Assembly (NCBI RefSeq): GCF_045866565.1
Contig: NZ_BAAFZV010000001.1
Coordinates: 124,001-188,000, forward strand
Source: Cognatilysobacter claricitrinus
Lineage (GTDB): Bacteria > Pseudomonadota > Gammaproteobacteria > Xanthomonadales > Xanthomonadaceae
Reading direction: 5' to 3'
Length of the DNA: 64,000 bases
Positions 41,646-52,233 of this stretch are shown one piece after another. The notes below the pieces were generated by a model that did not search any database, had not been told where the DNA came from, and saw only the letters and a list, made by a program, of their open reading frames with translations. The position numbers were made by a program, and so were the translations under genes. Position 1 is the stretch's first letter; each line of letters starts with the position of its first letter.

Positions 41646-42680
41646 TCAGACGGCCGGCGGCTCGAACAGATCGGTCGCCTTGGTCCGCGGGGTGAAGCCG
41701 AGATGCCGGTACGCCTTCTGCGTGGCCATGCGGCCGCGCGCGGTGCGGATCAGGTAGCCCTGCTGGATCAGGTAGGGCTCGACGACGTCCTCGAGCGTCC
41801 CGCGTTCCTCGCTGAGCGCCGCGGCCAGCGATTCCACGCCGACCGGACCGCCGTCGAACGATTCGATGACGATGCCGAGCAGGCGCCGGTCGAGCTCGTC
41901 GAACCCTTCCGGATCGACCTTGAGCATCGTCATCGCGTCGAACGCGGTCTGGCTGGTGATGTTGCCGTCGCCACGCACCTGCGCGAAGTCGCGCACGCGG
42001 CGCAGCAGGCGGTTGGCGATACGCGGCGTACCACGCGAGCGGCGCGCGATTTCCGCGGCGCCGTCCGGCGTGCAGGCGATGCCGAGGATGTGCGCGGACC
42101 GCTGCACGATCTTCGTCAGTTCCTCGGCGCTGTAGAACTCCAGGCGCTGCACGATGCCGAAGCGGTCGCGCAGCGGCGCGGTGAGCAGGCCGGCGCGCGT
42201 GGTGGCGCCGATCAGCGTGAACGGCGGCAGGTCGATCTTGATCGAACGCGCCGCCGGGCCCTCGCCGATCATGATGTCGAGCTGGAAATCCTCCATCGCC
42301 GGGTAGAGCACTTCCTCGACCAGCGGCGACAGGCGATGGATCTCGTCGACGAACAGCACGTCGTGCGGCTGCAGGTTGGTGAGCAGCGCCGCGAGGTCAC
42401 CGGCCTTCTCGATCACCGGGCCGGAGGTCTGCCGCAGGTTGACGCCGAGTTCGTTGGCGATGACCTGGCTCAGCGTGGTCTTGCCGAGGCCGGGCGGGCC
42501 GAAGATCAGCACGTGGTCGAGCGCTTCGCCACGGCCCTTGGCGGCCTCGATGTAGATCTTCATCTGCTCGCGCACCGGCACCTGGCCGAGGTATTCGTCC
42601 AGGCGCTTGGGGCGGATGCTGGCCTCGACGGCGGCGTCTTCCGACGTCGCGCCGGCGGCGATGATGCGGGTCTCGGTCAT
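41646..42680 (-). CDS. ruvB: Holliday junction DNA helicase RuvB
   Basis: AAA+ motor that drives branch migration with RuvA at Holliday junctions. The 344 residues match the usual length. Walker A GPPGLGKTTLS, Walker B VLFVDEIHRLSP, sensor TLIGATTRAGLLTAPLRDR and the arginine finger region, plus the winged-helix end, are all present. It is separated from ruvA by kup, 40 bases after kup on the same strand. Confidence 0.98.
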   Translation of the reverse strand: MTETRIIAAGATSEDAAVEASIRPKRLDEYLGQVPVREQMKIYIEAAKGRGEALDHVLIFGPPGLGKTTLSQVIANELGVNLRQTSGPVIEKAGDLAALLTNLQPHDVLFVDEIHRLSPLVEEVLYPAMEDFQLDIMIGEGPAARSIKIDLPPFTLIGATTRAGLLTAPLRDRFGIVQRLEFYSAEELTKIVQRSAHILGIACTPDGAAEIARRSRGTPRIANRLLRRVRDFAQVRGDGNITSQTAFDAMTMLKVDPEGFDELDRRLLGIVIESFDGGPVGVESLAAALSEERGTLEDVVEPYLIQQGYLIRTARGRMATQKAYRHLGFTPRTKATDLFEPPAV

Positions 42681-42720
42681 ACCGGGATTATGGCCCGGCG
42701 CCGCTCACGCGGTGCGACGC

Positions 42721-44658
42721 TCAGATCTCGACCTGCGCGCCCAGCTCGACGAGGCGGTTGCCGGGGATGCGGAAGAACGTCGTCGCCGGCGCCGCGTTGC
42801 GATGCATGAGCGCGAACACCTTGTCGCGCCAGAACGGCATGCCGCGATGCTTGCTGGCGACGATGGTCTCGCGGCTCGCGAAGTAGGTGGTGTCCATCGG
42901 GTCGAAATGGATGCCGCCCCTGTCGCACGACCGCATCAACGCGAGCGGCACGTCCGGCGTTTCCATGAAGCCGAACTTGATGGTCACGCGATAGAAGTCG
43001 TCGCCGATCGATTCGATCTTCAGGCGCTTGTCCTTCGGCGCCATCGGCACCGTCATCGGCTCGACGGTGAGGAACACGTTGCGCTCGTGCAGCACCTTGT
43101 TGTGCTTGAGGTTGTGCAGCAGCGCCTGCGGCACAACGCCGCGATCGGCGGTGAGGAACACCGCCGTGCCCGGCACGCGCACCGGCGGCGACAGCATCAG
43201 CCCCGGCAGGAACACGTTGAGCTGGATGCCTTCCTTGCGCACTTCCTCGTGCAGCAGCGCGCGGCCGCGGCGCCAGGTGCGCATCAGCGTGAACGAGGTG
43301 ATGCCGATGAAAAGCGGCACCCATGCGCCGACACCGGTCAGCAGTTTGCCGCCGTTGGCGATGAGGAAGGCGAGGTCGACGATCAGGAACACGCCGCAAA
43401 GCGGCAGCACCCATTTGCGCGAGTCGTCCCAGCGCGTATATGCGACCACCGCCAGCAGCAGCGTGTCGATCAGCATCGTGCCGGTCACCGACAGGCCGTA
43501 CGCGGTGGCGAGGTTGGTCGCGCTCTGGAACGACAGCGTCAGCAGGATGACCGCGCCGAGCAGCATCCAGTTCACCGAGGGCACGTAGATCTGGCCGATG
43601 GTCTGGCGCGAGGTGTGCTTGATGGTCAGGCGTGGCAGGTAACCGAGCTGGATCGCCTGTCGCGTCACCGAATACGCGCCCGTGATCACCGCCTGCGATG
43701 CGATCGCCGCGGCGACGGTGGCAAGGCCGAGCATCGGGATCTGCGCCCAGTCGGGCATCGACATGTAGAACGGATTCGCGCGCGCCGCCGGGTTCTGCAG
43801 CAGCACCGCGCCCTGGCCGAAGTAGTTGAGCACCAGCGCCGGCAGCACGAACGCGAACCAGCCCCAGCGGATCGGCTTCTTGCCGAAATGGCCCATGTCG
43901 GCGTACAGGGCTTCGCCACCGGTGATGGCGAGCACCACGGCGCCCAGGATGAAGAGCGCGTGGCCGCCGTGCGTGGTGAAGAAGTTGAACGCCCAGTACG
44001 GGTTCAACGCGTCGAGTACCGACGGATACCGCACGATGTTGTGCGCGCCGAGCAATGCCAGCGCGATGAACCACGCGATCATCACCGGCCCGAACGTCTT
44101 GCCGACGCGATCGGTGCCGAAGCGCTGGAACGAGAACAGCGCGACGAGGATCACCAGCGCGACCGGCATCACCCAGTGGCCGAACGCAGGCGAGATGACA
44201 CGCAGGCCGTCGAGTGCACCGAGCACGGTGACCGGCGGCGTGATCATGCCGTCGCCGAAGAACAGCGACGCACCGAAGATGCCGAGGATGCCGACGGTGT
44301 AATTCAGCCGTGATCCGCTTTTCAGCGAACGCTGCGCGAGTGCGGTGAGCGCCATGATGCCGCCCTCGCCTTCGTTGTCGGCGCGCATGATCACGATCAC
44401 ATACTTCAGCGTGACCACCAGCATCAGCGCCCAGAACGCGAGCGACAGCAGGCCTTTGACGGTGTGCGCGTCCGGCGTCAGCCCGTAATGCGAGAGGAAC
44501 ATCTCCTGCATCGTGTAGAGCGGGCTGGTGCCGATGTCGCCGAACACGACGCCGACCGCGCCCACCACCAGCGTGGCGAGCCCTGCATGCCCGTGACCGT
44601 GGGCATGGCCGTTGTCGCCACCGTTGGAAGACGTGGTCGTGGAAGCGGATGCGGTCAT
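42721..44658 (-). CDS. kup: Kup-family potassium uptake transporter
   Basis: Low-affinity, proton-coupled K+ importer in the inner membrane. The 645 residues (E. coli 622) show about twelve membrane helices in the first 460 residues and a cytoplasmic C-terminal domain. The line GDIGTSPLYTMQEMFL is the family signature, with GEGGIMALTALAQRSL and FFGDGMITPPVTVLGALDGL. The first 20 residues are Ser/Gly/His-rich. It sits between ruvA (25 bases) and ruvB (40 bases), all on the same strand, so it is probably in the ruv transcript. Confidence 0.96.
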   Translation of the reverse strand: MTASASTTTSSNGGDNGHAHGHGHAGLATLVVGAVGVVFGDIGTSPLYTMQEMFLSHYGLTPDAHTVKGLLSLAFWALMLVVTLKYVIVIMRADNEGEGGIMALTALAQRSLKSGSRLNYTVGILGIFGASLFFGDGMITPPVTVLGALDGLRVISPAFGHWVMPVALVILVALFSFQRFGTDRVGKTFGPVMIAWFIALALLGAHNIVRYPSVLDALNPYWAFNFFTTHGGHALFILGAVVLAITGGEALYADMGHFGKKPIRWGWFAFVLPALVLNYFGQGAVLLQNPAARANPFYMSMPDWAQIPMLGLATVAAAIASQAVITGAYSVTRQAIQLGYLPRLTIKHTSRQTIGQIYVPSVNWMLLGAVILLTLSFQSATNLATAYGLSVTGTMLIDTLLLAVVAYTRWDDSRKWVLPLCGVFLIVDLAFLIANGGKLLTGVGAWVPLFIGITSFTLMRTWRRGRALLHEEVRKEGIQLNVFLPGLMLSPPVRVPGTAVFLTADRGVVPQALLHNLKHNKVLHERNVFLTVEPMTVPMAPKDKRLKIESIGDDFYRVTIKFGFMETPDVPLALMRSCDRGGIHFDPMDTTYFASRETIVASKHRGMPFWRDKVFALMHRNAAPATTFFRIPGNRLVELGAQVEI

Positions 44659-44683
44659 GAAACGTCCTGGAACGGTCCGTCGC

Positions 44684-45280
44684 TCAGCGGAGCGCGGACT
44701 GTAGCGCCCTGCGGATGATGGTCGCGGTGTCGTCGCCGGCCTGTGCGGCGTCCTTGGCCATGCGCACCGCTTCGGCCGGCTTGTAACCGAGCTGCTGCAG
44801 GGCGACGACCGCCTCGGATTGCGGATCGGCCGGCATGCCGGTGTTCACGCCGAGCGACGAACCCGCACCGATCAGGTCGGCCGCACGATCGCGCAGCTCG
44901 ACGACGATGCGTTCGGCGGTCTTCTTGCCGATGCCGGGAATACGTGTCAGCGCCGTGACATCGCCCGCCTGCACGAGGCGCGCGAAATCATCGACGCTCA
45001 CCGCGGAAAGAATGGCCAGCGCGATCTTCGCGCCGATGCCGGTGACCTTCTGCACATCGCGGAACAGCCGCCGCTCGCTTTCGCGCAGGAAGGCATACAG
45101 CGACACGCTGTCTTCCTTCTGCGCGTAGTGCGTGAAGAGCACAACCTCGCGCCCGGCCTCGGGCAGGTCGTAGAACGTGCTCATCGGCGCCTCGAGCTCG
45201 TAGCCGATGCCGCCGGCCACTTCCACCATCAGCCAGGGCGGCTGCTTCTGGACGAGGATCCCGCGCAGGCGACCGATCAC
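44684..45280 (-). CDS. ruvA: Holliday junction binding protein RuvA
   Basis: Tetrameric protein that binds the junction and loads RuvB. The 198 residues (E. coli 203) carry the OB domain start IGRLRGILVQKQPPWLMVEV, two helix-hairpin-helix motifs (KVTGIGAKIALAIL and RIPGIGKKTAERIV) and the C-terminal RuvB-binding domain (VALQQLGYKPAEAVRMAKD). A GTG at 45280 is the start, with GGAG 7 bases upstream; homology begins there. It lies 151 bases after ruvC. Confidence 0.97.
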   Translation of the reverse strand: MIGRLRGILVQKQPPWLMVEVAGGIGYELEAPMSTFYDLPEAGREVVLFTHYAQKEDSVSLYAFLRESERRLFRDVQKVTGIGAKIALAILSAVSVDDFARLVQAGDVTALTRIPGIGKKTAERIVVELRDRAADLIGAGSSLGVNTGMPADPQSEAVVALQQLGYKPAEAVRMAKDAAQAGDDTATIIRRALQSALR

Positions 45281-45431
45281 GCGAGGACTCCACGCGGGCG
45301 CGGGCATGCCGCGCGAACGCGCGCGCTGCACCCGAAGCCGTGAACCCGTCCGATCATGCGTCGTATCCCGTGCCGCCCACCCGGCGGCGCGCATTGTGCG
45401 CTCATTGCGACCACGGTGCGCCCTGCCCGTC

Positions 45432-45959
45432 TCAGCTGCCGCGCCGGCGCAGGTGGGCGACCGCGATGCCGGTGCGGCCGGCGGTCGCGCTCATGTGGGC
45501 GTGGGTCAGCGCGACCGCCAGCGCGTCCGCGGCGTCGGCCTGGATCTTCTGCTCGGGCAGGTTCAGCAGCAGCCGCACCATGTGCTGTACCTGCTGCTTG
45601 TCGGCCGCGCCGCGCCCCACCAGCGACTGCTTGATCAGGCGCGGCGCGTACTCGCTCACCGACAGGCCGCGACGCACCACCGTCGCGATCGCCGCGCCGC
45701 GTGCGTGGCCGAGTTTCAGTGCGCTGGTCGCCGACTTGTCCATGAAGACGGTCTCGATCGCGACCTGGTCGGGCTTCCATTCGTCGATCAGCGCGTCGAG
45801 GCCCTCGCAGAGCAGCCCGAGGCGCTTGGGGAAGTCCTCGGCGTCGAGCAGCTTGAGCGTGTGCGCCGAGACGTAGGCGCATTTGCCCGTCGCGTCGACG
45901 TCGATGAAGCCGACGCCGGTGCGTTGCGAGCCCGGATCGATACCGAGGATGCGGGTCAC
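45432..45959 (-). CDS. ruvC: Holliday junction endonuclease RuvC
   Basis: RNase-H-fold resolvase. The 175 residues match (E. coli 173). The first catalytic Asp is D8 in RILGIDPGSQRTG, the Glu is in QVAIETVFMDKS, and the C-terminal DAADALAVALTHAH holds the last acidic pair. It begins with GTG at 45959, 13 bases after yebC ends. It is followed by ruvA, kup and ruvB. Confidence 0.97.
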   Translation of the reverse strand: MTRILGIDPGSQRTGVGFIDVDATGKCAYVSAHTLKLLDAEDFPKRLGLLCEGLDALIDEWKPDQVAIETVFMDKSATSALKLGHARGAAIATVVRRGLSVSEYAPRLIKQSLVGRGAADKQQVQHMVRLLLNLPEQKIQADAADALAVALTHAHMSATAGRTGIAVAHLRRRGS

Positions 45960-45972
45960 GATTGCGCCGCCG

Positions 45973-46704
45973 TCAGGCGTACGCGTCCTCGTCGAGTTCG
46001 GCGTTGGAATAGACGTGCTGCACGTCGTCCATGTCTTCCAGCCACGCGAGCAGCTTGGCGACCTGTTTGGCGGTGTCGCCTTCGACCTTGACGTCGTTCT
46101 CGGCGCGCATCGTCACCTGCGCCTCGCCCGGCACGAGGCCCGCGGCTTCGAGCGCGGCCTTCACCTCGACGAACGATTCCGGCGCCGTGAGCACGTCGAT
46201 CGAACCGTCCTCCGGATAGACGACGACGTCATCGGCGCCGGCATCAATCGCCGCTTCGGTGATGCGGTCTTCGTCCGCGCCTTCGCCGAACCAGATCACG
46301 CCGCGCTTGTGGAACATGAAGGACACCGAGCCGTCGGTGCCGAGGTTGCCGCCGAACTTCGAGAACGCGTGGCGGACGTCGGCGACGGTGCGTACCTTGT
46401 TGTCGGTGAGGCAGTCGACGATCACCGCGACGCCGCCCGGCGCATAGCCTTCGTAGCGGATTTCCTCGTAGGTGACCCCTTCGAGTTCGCCAGTGGCCTT
46501 CTTGATCGCGCGTTCGATCACGTCCTTCGACATGTTCACCTGCAGCCCGCGATCGATCGCTGCGCGCAGGCGTGGATTGCCGGACGGATCGCCGCCGCCC
46601 GCGCGGGCGGCCACGCCGATCTCGCGAATGACCTTGGTGAAGATCTTGCCGCGCTGGGAATCGACGGCGTTCTTGCGGGCTTCGATCGAGGGACCACGAC
46701 CCAT
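45973..46704 (-). CDS. yebC: YebC/PmpR-family transcriptional regulator
   Basis: Conserved cytoplasmic protein of 243 residues; relatives act as transcription regulators (PmpR in Pseudomonas), as ruv-linked factors and, more recently, in translation of proline-rich stretches. The signature region at about 75-110 (RYEGYAPGGVAVIVDCLTDN and VRHAFSKFGGNLGTDGSV) is intact. The start has the family's SIEARKNAVDSQRGKIFTKV just after it; the usual first residues MAGHSKW are replaced by MGRGPS, a small difference. On the minus strand TAAAAT (46746-46741) is a possible -10 with a leader of about 30 bases. Confidence 0.95.
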   Translation of the reverse strand: MGRGPSIEARKNAVDSQRGKIFTKVIREIGVAARAGGGDPSGNPRLRAAIDRGLQVNMSKDVIERAIKKATGELEGVTYEEIRYEGYAPGGVAVIVDCLTDNKVRTVADVRHAFSKFGGNLGTDGSVSFMFHKRGVIWFGEGADEDRITEAAIDAGADDVVVYPEDGSIDVLTAPESFVEVKAALEAAGLVPGEAQVTMRAENDVKVEGDTAKQVAKLLAWLEDMDDVQHVYSNAELDEDAYA

Positions 46705-46776
46705 CGGGCACGTCCGGACAAACAGGGAAACGGGGCGCGGATTTTACCGGATCGGCCGCTCGCCACCGCGACCCGT

Positions 46777-47391
46777 TCAGTGCTCGAACCGCCCTTCACG
46801 CAGGAACGTCGCCGCCTGTCTCGCCGCGGTGGGCGACAGCACCAGCCCGCTGTGGGTCGCGTGGACGATGAGATGGTCGGCCAGGCCCTCCAGCCGCGTC
46901 TCCGAAACGGCCACCGTGCCGTCATTGGGGCCGTGGATGCGGCCGATGACCCGACCGAGCCCGAGCGGCAGGGTGCCGGCGATCGAGCCGACCTCCGCGC
47001 GCCCGTGCCAGGGCCGGCAGCCGTCGCGCAGCAGGCGTCGGCTCGTGCCAAGCCAGCGACCGACGCCCGGCAGCCGCGCCAGCCCATCCGCGGCCGCGCT
47101 GCCGCACAGCGGCGAGCCGAGGCAGACCACTCGCTCGACCGGCAGATCGGGCTCGGCGTCGAGTGCGGTCAGCGTCATCAGTCCGCCCAGGCTGTGGCCG
47201 ATCACATGGCACGGGCTCCTGCGCGCGGCTTCGGTGATCGCGCGTATCGCCCGCGTGGGCCGCTCGCGCGAACTCGCGTAGCCGATGAATTCGGTTTCGA
47301 AGCCTTCATGCGCAAGGCGACGCGCAAGCACCGCCATCGAGGCCGGTCGCATCCACAGGCCATGCACGAGCAGAACGCGCGAAGTCGTCAT
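46777..47391 (-). CDS. Alpha/beta hydrolase (lipase/PGAP1-like)
   Basis: Predicted esterase or lipase-like hydrolase of 204 residues. The opening VLLVHGLWMRPASM with oxyanion HG, the nucleophile elbow CHVIGHSLGGLMTL and a later THSGLVLS with the likely catalytic His are visible; the acid may be the D of GPNDGTVAV. No signal peptide. The start at 47391 is chosen since homology begins there; a longer frame to 47442 exists. It is placed between yebC and the GNAT gene, where P. aeruginosa has neither. Substrate unknown. Confidence 0.83.
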   Translation of the reverse strand: MTTSRVLLVHGLWMRPASMAVLARRLAHEGFETEFIGYASSRERPTRAIRAITEAARRSPCHVIGHSLGGLMTLTALDAEPDLPVERVVCLGSPLCGSAAADGLARLPGVGRWLGTSRRLLRDGCRPWHGRAEVGSIAGTLPLGLGRVIGRIHGPNDGTVAVSETRLEGLADHLIVHATHSGLVLSPTAARQAATFLREGRFEH

Positions 47392-47469
47392 CACTGCGAC
47401 ATCGGGCCGATCACGCTGTCGAGCAAGGGTGACGAACGCCATGGGCGACGTCGCGGCGTGCGTCGTCGA

Positions 47470-47991
47470 TCAGCCGCGCGCCGGACGCCGCAGGATGAAT
47501 TCGAGATCGCGCACGCGGCCGACCGGGAACTCGTACGTGCCCACCTTTTCGAAGCCGTAGCGCGCGTAGAAACGCTGCGCGCCCGCGTTTTCGCTCCACA
47601 CGCCCACCCACAGCGTGTGCGGACCGTCGCGTTCGAGCCACGCCATCGCCGTGTCCATCAGCCGCGCGCCCTGCCCGCCGTTCTGGACCTCGCGCAGCAC
47701 GTAGAGGCGCTTGAGTTCGCGATCGCCCGGCGCGACGTCCGCATGCGGCAACCCGCACGGCCCCGCCGCGCAATGCCCGACCGCGCGGCCGTCGTCTTCA
47801 AGCAGCCACACCGCGTAATCGGGATGCGACAGGATGGTCGCCTGCTTGCCGACGTCGTATGCGTCGTCGAGGAAGGCCCGCAGGTCCTCGCGCGAATACA
47901 GATGACCGAACGACTCGACGAACGTCGCAGTGGCGAGCGAGGACAGCGTCGCCGCGTCGTCGACCGTCGCGCGGCGGATCTGCAGGCTCAC
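47470..47991 (-). CDS. GNAT-family N-acetyltransferase
   Basis: Predicted acetyltransferase of 173 residues. It starts LQIRRATVDDAATLSSLA and carries the acetyl-CoA loop in QNGGQGARLMDTAMAWLER, then the family's VWSENAGAQRFYARYGFEKVG. The GTG at 47991 overlaps the aspS stop as GTGA, implying coupled translation. The acceptor cannot be predicted; relatives acetylate polyamines, antibiotics or protein N-termini. The Cys in GHCAAGPCGLPH is unexplained. Confidence 0.88.
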   Translation of the reverse strand: MSLQIRRATVDDAATLSSLATATFVESFGHLYSREDLRAFLDDAYDVGKQATILSHPDYAVWLLEDDGRAVGHCAAGPCGLPHADVAPGDRELKRLYVLREVQNGGQGARLMDTAMAWLERDGPHTLWVGVWSENAGAQRFYARYGFEKVGTYEFPVGRVRDLEFILRRPARG

Positions 47992-49760
47992 TCCGCCTTC
48001 GCCTCGCGAGGACGCACCGCCACATGGACCTCGGCGAGTTGCGCGTCCGGGATCGGCGACGGTGCGCCGGTCATGAGGCATTGCGCGCCGGTGGTCTTGG
48101 GGAACGGGATGACGTCGCGGATCGATTCCGTGCCCGCCATCAGCGCGGCGATGCGGTCGATGCCGAAGGCGATGCCGCCGTGCGGCGGGGCGCCGTAGCG
48201 AAGCGCTTCGAGCAGGAAGCCGAACTTGAGTTCGGCTTCGTCGCGGCCGATGCCGAGCAGGTCGAACACCGCCGACTGCATGGCCGAGCGATGGATGCGG
48301 ATCGAACCGCCGCCGATCTCGTTGCCGTTGAGCACCATGTCGTAGCCGCGCGACACCGCGGTCGACGCGTTCGCGCGCAGATCGGCTTCATCGTCGACGC
48401 TGGGCGCGGTGAACGGGTGATGCAGGGCGACGAAGCGCTGCGCTTCCTCGTCCCATTCGAACATCGGGAAATCCGTGACCCACAGCGGCGCCCAGCCATC
48501 AGCGACGAGGCCGAGGTCCTTGCCCAGCTTGATGCGCAGTGCTCCCATGAAGTCGGACGCGGACTTGTACGTCGCCGCGCCGAAGAAGATGGCGTCCCCG
48601 GTGTTCGCCTGCGTGGCGCGCAGGATCGCGTCGAGCGTTGCGTCGTCGAGGAACTTCGCGATCGGCGAGTTGATGCCGTCGCGGCCCTTCGTCGCGTCGT
48701 CGATCTTCATCCACGCGACGCCCTTCGCGCCGTACTTCGCCGCATGCGCGCCGAGTTCGTCGATCTGCTTGCGCGAGAACTGCGCACCGCCCGGCGCGCG
48801 CAGCGCGATTACGCGACCGTCCGCGTGGTTCGCCCAATCGGTGAACACCTTGAACTCGCAGTTCTTGACGAGGTCCGCGATGTCGGTGAATTCCAGCGGG
48901 ATGCGCAGGTCCGGCTTGTCGGAACCGAAGCGTCGCATCGCTTCGGCGTAGGTCATGCGCGGGAACTGCGCATCGAGTTCGACGCCGATGACGTCGCGGA
49001 ACACGCTGCGGATCATGTCCTCGACCGTGTCCTGCACGTCGCGCTCGGACACCCACGCGAACTCCATGTCGAGCTGCGTGAATTCGAGCTGGCGGTCGGC
49101 GCGCAGCGCTTCGTCGCGGAAGCAGCGCGCGATCTGGTAGTAGCGGTCGAAGCCCGCCATCATCAGGATCTGCTTGAACAGCTGCGGCGACTGCGGCAGC
49201 GCGTAGAACTCGCCCGGATGCATGCGCGCCGGCACGAGGAAGTCGCGCGCGCCTTCGGGCGTGGCCTTGGTCAGGATCGGCGTCTCGATGTCCTGGAAGC
49301 CGCGCTCATCCAGGTACCGGCGCAGTGCCGCGACCAGCTTGATGCGCGTGCGCATCATCTTCTGCATCTCGGGGCGGCGCATGTCGAGGTAGCGGTACTT
49401 GAGGCGGATGTCCTCGCCCGCGTTCTCGTGCGCGTGGAACGGCAGAGGATCGGCCTTGTTCAACACCTCGATCGAGGTCGGCACGATCTCGACTCGACCG
49501 GTCGGGATCTTGTCGTTGGCGGCGTAGCGCGCGCGCACCGTGCCGGTCACGCGGACGGCGTCCTCGTTGCCGAGCTCGGCGGCCGCCTTGAACAGTTCGG
49601 GCTGGTCGCTTTCGACGAGCACCTGGACCACGCCTTCGTGGTCGCGAAGGTCGATGAAGGTCTGGTGGCTCTGGACGCGCGCGCTGTTGACCCAGCCGCA
49701 AAGGGTGACGGTCTGGCCGATCAGGCGCTCGTCGACGAGGCCGCAGAACTGGGTACGCAT
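47988..49760 (-). CDS. aspS: Aspartyl-tRNA synthetase
   Basis: Class IIb synthetase charging tRNA-Asp. The 590 residues equal the E. coli length. An N-terminal OB fold binds the anticodon (LCGWVNSARVQSHQTFIDLR), motif 2 is FDRYYQIARCFRDE, the bacterial GAD insertion is in the middle, and motif 3 is GGIAFGIDRIAALMAG. The ATG at 49760 has GGAG 5 bases upstream; a GTG two codons earlier abuts that site. TAAACT at 49811-49806 (minus strand) is a possible -10. The GNAT gene overlaps its end. Confidence 0.97.
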   Translation of the reverse strand: MRTQFCGLVDERLIGQTVTLCGWVNSARVQSHQTFIDLRDHEGVVQVLVESDQPELFKAAAELGNEDAVRVTGTVRARYAANDKIPTGRVEIVPTSIEVLNKADPLPFHAHENAGEDIRLKYRYLDMRRPEMQKMMRTRIKLVAALRRYLDERGFQDIETPILTKATPEGARDFLVPARMHPGEFYALPQSPQLFKQILMMAGFDRYYQIARCFRDEALRADRQLEFTQLDMEFAWVSERDVQDTVEDMIRSVFRDVIGVELDAQFPRMTYAEAMRRFGSDKPDLRIPLEFTDIADLVKNCEFKVFTDWANHADGRVIALRAPGGAQFSRKQIDELGAHAAKYGAKGVAWMKIDDATKGRDGINSPIAKFLDDATLDAILRATQANTGDAIFFGAATYKSASDFMGALRIKLGKDLGLVADGWAPLWVTDFPMFEWDEEAQRFVALHHPFTAPSVDDEADLRANASTAVSRGYDMVLNGNEIGGGSIRIHRSAMQSAVFDLLGIGRDEAELKFGFLLEALRYGAPPHGGIAFGIDRIAALMAGTESIRDVIPFPKTTGAQCLMTGAPSPIPDAQLAEVHVAVRPREAKAE

Positions 49761-49866
49761 GGACACTCCGGCGGCGCCCCGGAAGCGGGCGCGGATAAGC
49801 CGGCTAGTTTAGCGTCCGCGACGGCCGTGGACCCGGCCCACGCGTGGCGGGCCGATGTCGACGTAT

Positions 49867-50211
49867 TCAGGTCGCGCTGGACGAACCCGAGCTGCCCGAG
49901 CCGGACGACGATGAGCCGGACGACGGCGCGGGCGTGGACGGCGCCGCAGGTGCGGGAGCCGCAGCCGCCGGCTTCGCGTCACCGCCCGACGCGCCGCCGG
50001 ACTCCGTGAGGTTGCGCTTCTTCTCGCCGTCCTTCTTGAAGTCGGTCTCGTACCAGCCGCCGCCGGAGAGGCGGAACTGCGGGGCGGTCAGCCGACGCCG
50101 CACCTGCGGCGCACCGCATTCGGGGCAGTCGGTCGGATCGGCGTCGCTCAGCTTCTGCAGGCGGTCGAAGCCGTGGCCGCAGGCGGCGCATTCGAAAGCG
50201 TAGATGGGCAT
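49867..50211 (-). CDS. FmdB-family zinc-ribbon protein with Ser/Gly tail
   Basis: Small zinc-ribbon protein of 114 residues. Four cysteines form two CxxC knuckles, C8-x2-C11 (FECAACGHGF) and CPECGAPQ at about 29-32, followed by SGGGWYETDFKKDGEKKRN, typical of FmdB/CxxC_CxxC proteins. The last 40 residues are Ala/Pro then almost pure Ser/Gly, low complexity and probably disordered. It often precedes aspS in proteobacteria, as here (106 bases away). Function unknown; regulation or a metal role is proposed for relatives. Confidence 0.9.
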   Translation of the reverse strand: MPIYAFECAACGHGFDRLQKLSDADPTDCPECGAPQVRRRLTAPQFRLSGGGWYETDFKKDGEKKRNLTESGGASGGDAKPAAAAPAPAAPSTPAPSSGSSSSGSGSSGSSSAT

Positions 50212-50285
50212 GAGCGGGTTTCGATTCGTGGAACGCGGACCGGGACGATGGGGCTGCCCGGCGGGTTTTCAAGCAGACAGCGGCG

Positions 50286-52121
<1,836 letters not shown>

Positions 52122-52233
52122 CCGGACATTGTACCGGCCGGCCGCATCGGGCCCGGCGCCCACGTGGCGGAGACGCGTCACGGTTAAGGTGATGAACGGC
52201 CTCGCGCCGCCGTTTTCGCCACCGACGGATCCG

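Noticed and set aside
46741..46746. TAAAAT before yebC as a full promoter
   Set aside because: The hexamer is good and well placed, but no -35-like sequence lies 16-18 bases upstream, so I only mention it with the gene.
45883..50009. Long plus-strand open frames over yebC, the hydrolase, GNAT and aspS genes
   Set aside because: They are antisense to recognised genes and their composition (Arg, Ala, His, Asp) shows no domain.
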